Assembly: GCA_948999435.1 (NCBI GenBank)
Contig: CARJCM010000062.1
Location: forward strand, 1-7,533
Direction of reading: 5' to 3'
DNA: 7,533 nt
Origin: an uncultured Bacilli bacterium
GTDB lineage: Bacteria; Bacillota_I; Bacilli_A; RF39; UBA660
Positions within the stretch are counted from its first letter, which is position 1. Every line of letters starts with the position of its first letter. Below the pieces are notes generated by a model. The model made no database searches. It was not told the origin of the DNA and was given only the letters and a program-made list of their open reading frames with translations. Positions 5,112 to 7,533 of this stretch are shown here, piece after piece. The translations under genes were made by a program, and so were the position numbers.

Positions 5112-5140
5112 ATTATACAACTTAATATTTAGAAAGTCAA
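5112..5140 (-). promoter_or_regulatory. Near-consensus sigma-A promoter of the 174-aa protein gene
   Basis: On the minus strand, TTGACT (5135-5140) and TATAAT (5112-5117) are separated by exactly 17 bases: 5 of 6 and 6 of 6 matches to consensus. The predicted leader is only about 15 bases and contains the ribosome binding site. The -35 starts 10 bases after the stop codon of the carboxypeptidase gene; no terminator is visible for that gene. Confidence 0.85.
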
Positions 5141-5149
5141 ATAAATTAC

Positions 5150-6292
5150 TTATTTTCCTCCTGTTATAGTTTTTAAATTTCTTTTTAAATAATCCAAGAA
5201 ACTAGCTTTTTTGATATCTTCTTTTATAATAACATCTTCCTCAGCGATAATATTTCCTTCATTATCAATAATTTCTGCTGTACCAACAATTGTGTCTTTT
5301 TTTATTGGAGCTTTTATAGTATCTACTTTAATATTAAAACTATATTCTTTAGGATTTTCTGTTACTCCTAAAAGAACACTGGCATTATCTTTTAAATATA
5401 CTTTTACTTTGTCTTTCTTTCCGCCTTCAATATTAACTTCTCCTAGTTCTTTATTACTTTCATAAATCACATGATTTTTATAGGAATTAAAACCATATGT
5501 TAAAAGAGTTGCTGTATCTTTACTACGAGCATCACCACTACTAGATTTCATTACAACACTAATTAATCTTAAATCATTTTTCTTAGCTGTTGCTGTTAAA
5601 CAATATCCGGCTTCAGTTGTATATCCTGTTTTTAACCCATCTACGCCATCATAAAATCTAACTAATCTGTTAGTGTTTACTAACCATACTTGAGAACCAT
5701 CTGGTTTAGTTAAATAATCTTCATATATAGATGTAAACTTTAATATATCTTTATGTTTTAATAATTCCCTAGCTAGCTTAGACATATCTCTAGCACTAGA
5801 ATAATGATTTTCGGCATCTAAACCATGAGGATTAGCAAACTTGGTATTAGCAAGTCCTAATTCCTTAGCTTTCTCATTCATTAAATTTACAAAAGATTCT
5901 ACACTTCCACTTATTTTTTCAGCCATAGCGACAACTGCATCATTGGCACTTGATACTGAAATACATTTAAGCAAAGCTTCTACTTTATACTCCTCGCCCT
6001 CTTGTAAAAAAACTTGAGAGCCTCCCATACCACTAGCATTTTTACTTATTATTACTTTGTCATCATATTTTAAAGCGCCACTTTCAATTTTTTCCATGAT
6101 TAATAACATTGACATTATTTTGGTCATACTAGCCATAGGAAGCTTGGCATCTGGATTTTTTTCATATAATATTTTGCCACTTGCTTCATCAATTAATATC
6201 GCTGATTCACTGTCTAAATTAAGTGAGTCCTCTGCCTTTACAATTGGCATAAATAACATAAATATAAATATTGTAATTATAATTTTTTTCAA
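5150..6292 (-). CDS. dacA: D-alanyl-D-alanine carboxypeptidase (PBP5/DacA family, peptidase S11)
   Basis: Removes the terminal D-Ala from peptidoglycan pentapeptides at the outer face of the membrane. With the preferred TTG start the product is 380 aa, the usual length for this family. Residues 1-20 form a classic signal peptide: KK, a hydrophobic core, then a VKA/ED cleavage site. The catalytic motifs are complete: SMTK (S55, K58), SAN (115-117) within SSANDA, and KTG (221-223) within DGLKTGYT. FANPHGLD and LLTYGFN are further family marks. The C-terminal beta-rich domain spans roughly 272-357, ending in an amphipathic helix (FLDYLKRNLK) for membrane anchoring. A longer frame opens at ATG 6331 but has no SD and would put 13 residues before the signal peptide; AGAGGTG at 6301-6307 is 8 bases before TTG. 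It probably shares a transcript with the 113-aa gene 57 bases upstream. Confidence 0.94.
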   Translation of the reverse strand: MKKIIITIFIFMLFMPIVKAEDSLNLDSESAILIDEASGKILYEKNPDAKLPMASMTKIMSMLLIMEKIESGALKYDDKVIISKNASGMGGSQVFLQEGEEYKVEALLKCISVSSANDAVVAMAEKISGSVESFVNLMNEKAKELGLANTKFANPHGLDAENHYSSARDMSKLARELLKHKDILKFTSIYEDYLTKPDGSQVWLVNTNRLVRFYDGVDGLKTGYTTEAGYCLTATAKKNDLRLISVVMKSSSGDARSKDTATLLTYGFNSYKNHVIYESNKELGEVNIEGGKKDKVKVYLKDNASVLLGVTENPKEYSFNIKVDTIKAPIKKDTIVGTAEIIDNEGNIIAEEDVIIKEDIKKASFLDYLKRNLKTITGGK

Positions 6293-6300
6293 AAAACATA

Positions 6301-6307
6301 CACCTCT
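6301..6307 (-). promoter_or_regulatory. Ribosome binding site selecting a TTG start for dacA
   Basis: AGAGGTG on the minus strand, 8 bases before TTG at 6290-6292. The upstream in-frame ATG (6331) has only A-rich sequence before it. A short inverted repeat (TACAC/GTGTA) flanks and partly covers this site, so a leader hairpin could limit translation; that part is speculative. Confidence 0.65.
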
Positions 6308-6349
6308 AATAAAGTGTACGTTTATCGACATTTTTTATGTTAAATATTT

Positions 6350-6691
6350 TTAATCTAATTTAATTCTAAAACTTTTAAAATCATCACAAGTAATATCTAT
6401 CTCATTATTATTATCTTTAAAAGTTATTTTATTTGTACCATTTAGAAATTTTAATTCTTTTATTTCAAAAAAGGGAATTTCTAATACTACTTCTAATTCT
6501 TTTGGAATATCTATTAATCTGGAACTTAAAAAGGCATTCATTAATAACTCTTTACTTACATCTTTTAGCAATATTATTCTTTCATTAGTTAATACAATAC
6601 TTAATTTAAAATTGTTGGCATTAGACATCACAGTAACATCATTAAATTTAGCTAAAATTTCTTCTTGTTCTTTTAATATAAATTCTTTCAT
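6350..6691 (-). CDS. 113-aa soluble protein, possibly PH-like (GRAM/bPH-type) domain
   Basis: A small cytoplasmic protein without signal peptide or membrane helix. From residue 29 it shows alternating strands: KLSIVLTNERIILLKD, then VVLEIPFFEIKELKFLNG, KITFKDNNNEIDITCDD and a short final helix (FKSFRIKLD). The pattern 'LTNERIILL ... IPFFEIKELKF' resembles bacterial PH-like domains, where a TxxRLL-type strand is followed by an I-P-(x)-I-x-x-(I/L) strand. This is a shape resemblance, not a family assignment. AAGGAG at 6702-6707 is 10 bases before ATG. An extended -10 promoter (TGATATACT) lies just upstream, divergent from tsaC. It sits 57 bases before the dacA start with no terminator between, so it is probably the first gene of a two-gene operon. 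Confidence 0.8.
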   Translation of the reverse strand: MKEFILKEQEEILAKFNDVTVMSNANNFKLSIVLTNERIILLKDVSKELLMNAFLSSRLIDIPKELEVVLEIPFFEIKELKFLNGTNKITFKDNNNEIDITCDDFKSFRIKLD

Positions 6692-6712
6692 AAACTCTAC
6701 TCTCCTTTTATT

Positions 6713-6721
6713 AGTATATCA
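6713..6721 (-). promoter_or_regulatory. Extended -10 promoter of the 113-aa gene and dacA
   Basis: On the minus strand TATACT (6713-6718) has the TG extension directly upstream (TGA). The -35 region is AT-rich without a good match. It is divergent from the tsaC promoter and the two -10 elements are only 28 bases apart, so the polymerase sites overlap and may compete. Confidence 0.5.
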
Positions 6722-6723
6722 AA

Positions 6724-6752
6724 TTACAATCATTTTTAAAATATGTTATAAT
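6724..6752 (+). promoter_or_regulatory. Promoter of tsaC with extended -10
   Basis: TGTTATAAT (6744-6752) is a perfect TATAAT with the TG extension; TTACAA at 6724-6729 is a weak -35 at 17-base spacing. Transcription should start near 6758-6760, giving a leader of only about 10-12 bases with GGTGA (6759-6763) at its very 5' end. Confidence 0.65.
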
Positions 6753-6769
6753 AATCTTGGTGAAAAAAT

Positions 6770-7360
6770 ATGGATGTTAATTCTTTAGTAAATATTTTAA
6801 ACAATAGTGGCATTGCTGTTATTCCAACAGATACTGTTTATGGTTTGGTTGGAGATGCCACTAATGAGAATGTAATAAAAAGAGTTTTTATAATAAAAAA
6901 AAGAGAAAATTCTAAACCACTTTTGATTTTAATATCTAACTTTGATATGCTTAAAAAATATGTAAAAAACATTTCTTCTTTGGAACTTGGAATAATAAAT
7001 AAATTTTGGCCTGGTCCTTTAACAATAATTTTTCAAAATAAAAAGAATTTGAGTGATGTATTGACTGCTAATAAAAGTGAAATAGCAATAAGAATGCCTA
7101 ATGATGAAAGATTATTAGATTTAATAAATAAACTTGATAAACCAATAATTGCTACTAGTGCTAATATTGCTCACAAAAAAACTATTACTTCAATTGATTT
7201 ATTAGAAGATAAAATCAAAAATAATGTGGATTATATTTATGATGGTGGTTTCTTAGAAGATAACCCATCAACAATTATTAAAGTAATTGATAATAAAGTT
7301 ATTATAGTTAGAGATGGAATAATATCTAAAGATATTAAGAATTATTTTGACTTAAACTAA
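6770..7360 (+). CDS. tsaC: Threonylcarbamoyl-AMP synthase (YrdC/Sua5 domain)
   Basis: Makes L-threonylcarbamoyl-AMP from Thr, bicarbonate and ATP, the first step of t6A37 modification in tRNAs that read ANN codons; the TsaD/TsaB/TsaE machinery completes it. The 196-aa protein is a single YrdC domain without the C-terminal Sua5 domain, so it is TsaC-like in architecture; Bacillus YwlC is longer. Motifs in order: PTDTVYGL (19-26), KKRENSKPL (43-51; K and R of the substrate site), FWPGPLT (79-85), IAIRMPN (105-111), ATSAN (128-132), NPSTII (165-170) and IVRDG (179-183). All expected motifs are present, so the enzyme should be active. GGTGA is 6 bases before ATG. It is transcribed alone on the plus strand, ends with TAA and is followed by a bidirectional terminator. 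Essential or near-essential in most bacteria. Confidence 0.95.
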   Translation: MDVNSLVNILNNSGIAVIPTDTVYGLVGDATNENVIKRVFIIKKRENSKPLLILISNFDMLKKYVKNISSLELGIINKFWPGPLTIIFQNKKNLSDVLTANKSEIAIRMPNDERLLDLINKLDKPIIATSANIAHKKTITSIDLLEDKIKNNVDYIYDGGFLEDNPSTIIKVIDNKVIIVRDGIISKDIKNYFDLN

Positions 7361-7420
7361 ATTTGTTCCAATATTATCTTATACTTAACTTTTTAATCTT
7401 TTGCTTTAAATTAAGCGATG

Positions 7421-7450
7421 AAAAAAAGCTTAGTAAATACTAGGCTTTTT
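7421..7450 (+). terminator. Bidirectional terminator between tsaC and tRNA-Phe
   Basis: AAAAAGCTTAGT (7423-7434) pairs with ACTAGGCTTTTT (7439-7450) around loop AAAT. As plus-strand RNA all 12 positions pair, one as U-G wobble, with a 5-U tail. As minus-strand RNA the same position is an A-C mismatch, but the tail is 7 U. It therefore should end tsaC well and can also end the minus-strand tRNA-Phe transcript. The gap 7361-7420 holds nothing else I can name. Confidence 0.85.
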
Positions 7451-7462
7451 GGTTATCTAAAC

Positions 7463-7533
<71 letters not shown>

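Noticed and set aside
5211..5465. Plus-strand frame opposite the 3' part of dacA
   Set aside because: The Ser/Ile-rich translation is typical of an antisense shadow; dacA is strongly supported.
6057..6353. Plus-strand frame opposite the 5' part of dacA
   Set aside because: It is a shadow of the signal peptide and catalytic SMTK region, with no independent support.

Overview
The window comes from a very AT-rich, low-GC Firmicutes-type bacterium, of the kind found among Bacilli, Clostridia and gut Mollicutes-related lineages. The support is AT-rich codon use, strong AGGAG-type ribosome binding sites, extended -10 promoters, a BceRS-BceAB-type module, and a D-Ala-D-Ala carboxypeptidase that implies a peptidoglycan wall. 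Trp is TGG and no gene needs a non-standard code. Every intact gene whose end is visible stops with TAA. A narrower placement is not possible from sequence alone.

Bases 1-3225, all on the minus strand, hold a peptide-antibiotic sensing and detoxification module. In transcription order it contains a response regulator, an intramembrane-sensing histidine kinase overlapping it by 4 bases, an ABC ATPase, and an FtsX-like permease that runs off the window edge. An identical 15-base operator-like palindrome (ATTACAATTTCGTAA) lies before the regulator and again before the ATPase, as expected for autoregulation plus transporter induction. The regulator carries an in-frame TAG inside its DNA-binding domain, while the rest of that domain is still readable after the stop. 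The control circuit therefore looks freshly broken, unless the stop is suppressed or is a sequencing error.

Bases 3226-4260, also minus strand, hold a run of very small membrane proteins: a 66-aa two-helix protein, a 107-aa four-helix protein, a roughly 42-codon one-helix gene interrupted by TAA at codon 13, and a 31-aa one-helix peptide with its own promoter, ribosome binding site and terminator. None is a family I can name. Their position makes an accessory role in envelope stress or peptide immunity plausible but unproven.

Bases 4296-6720 hold a tRNA-Leu(GAG) with its terminator, an unrecognised 174-aa soluble protein with a near-consensus promoter, a DacA-type D-Ala-D-Ala carboxypeptidase best started at a TTG codon, and a 113-aa protein that may be PH-like. 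All are on the minus strand.

Bases 6721-7533 hold a divergent promoter region, the plus-strand tsaC/ywlC gene for threonylcarbamoyl-AMP synthase (tRNA t6A modification), a bidirectional terminator, and a minus-strand tRNA-Phe(GAA) cut by the window edge. This end looks like ordinary housekeeping sequence; the unusual material is in the first 4.2 kb.
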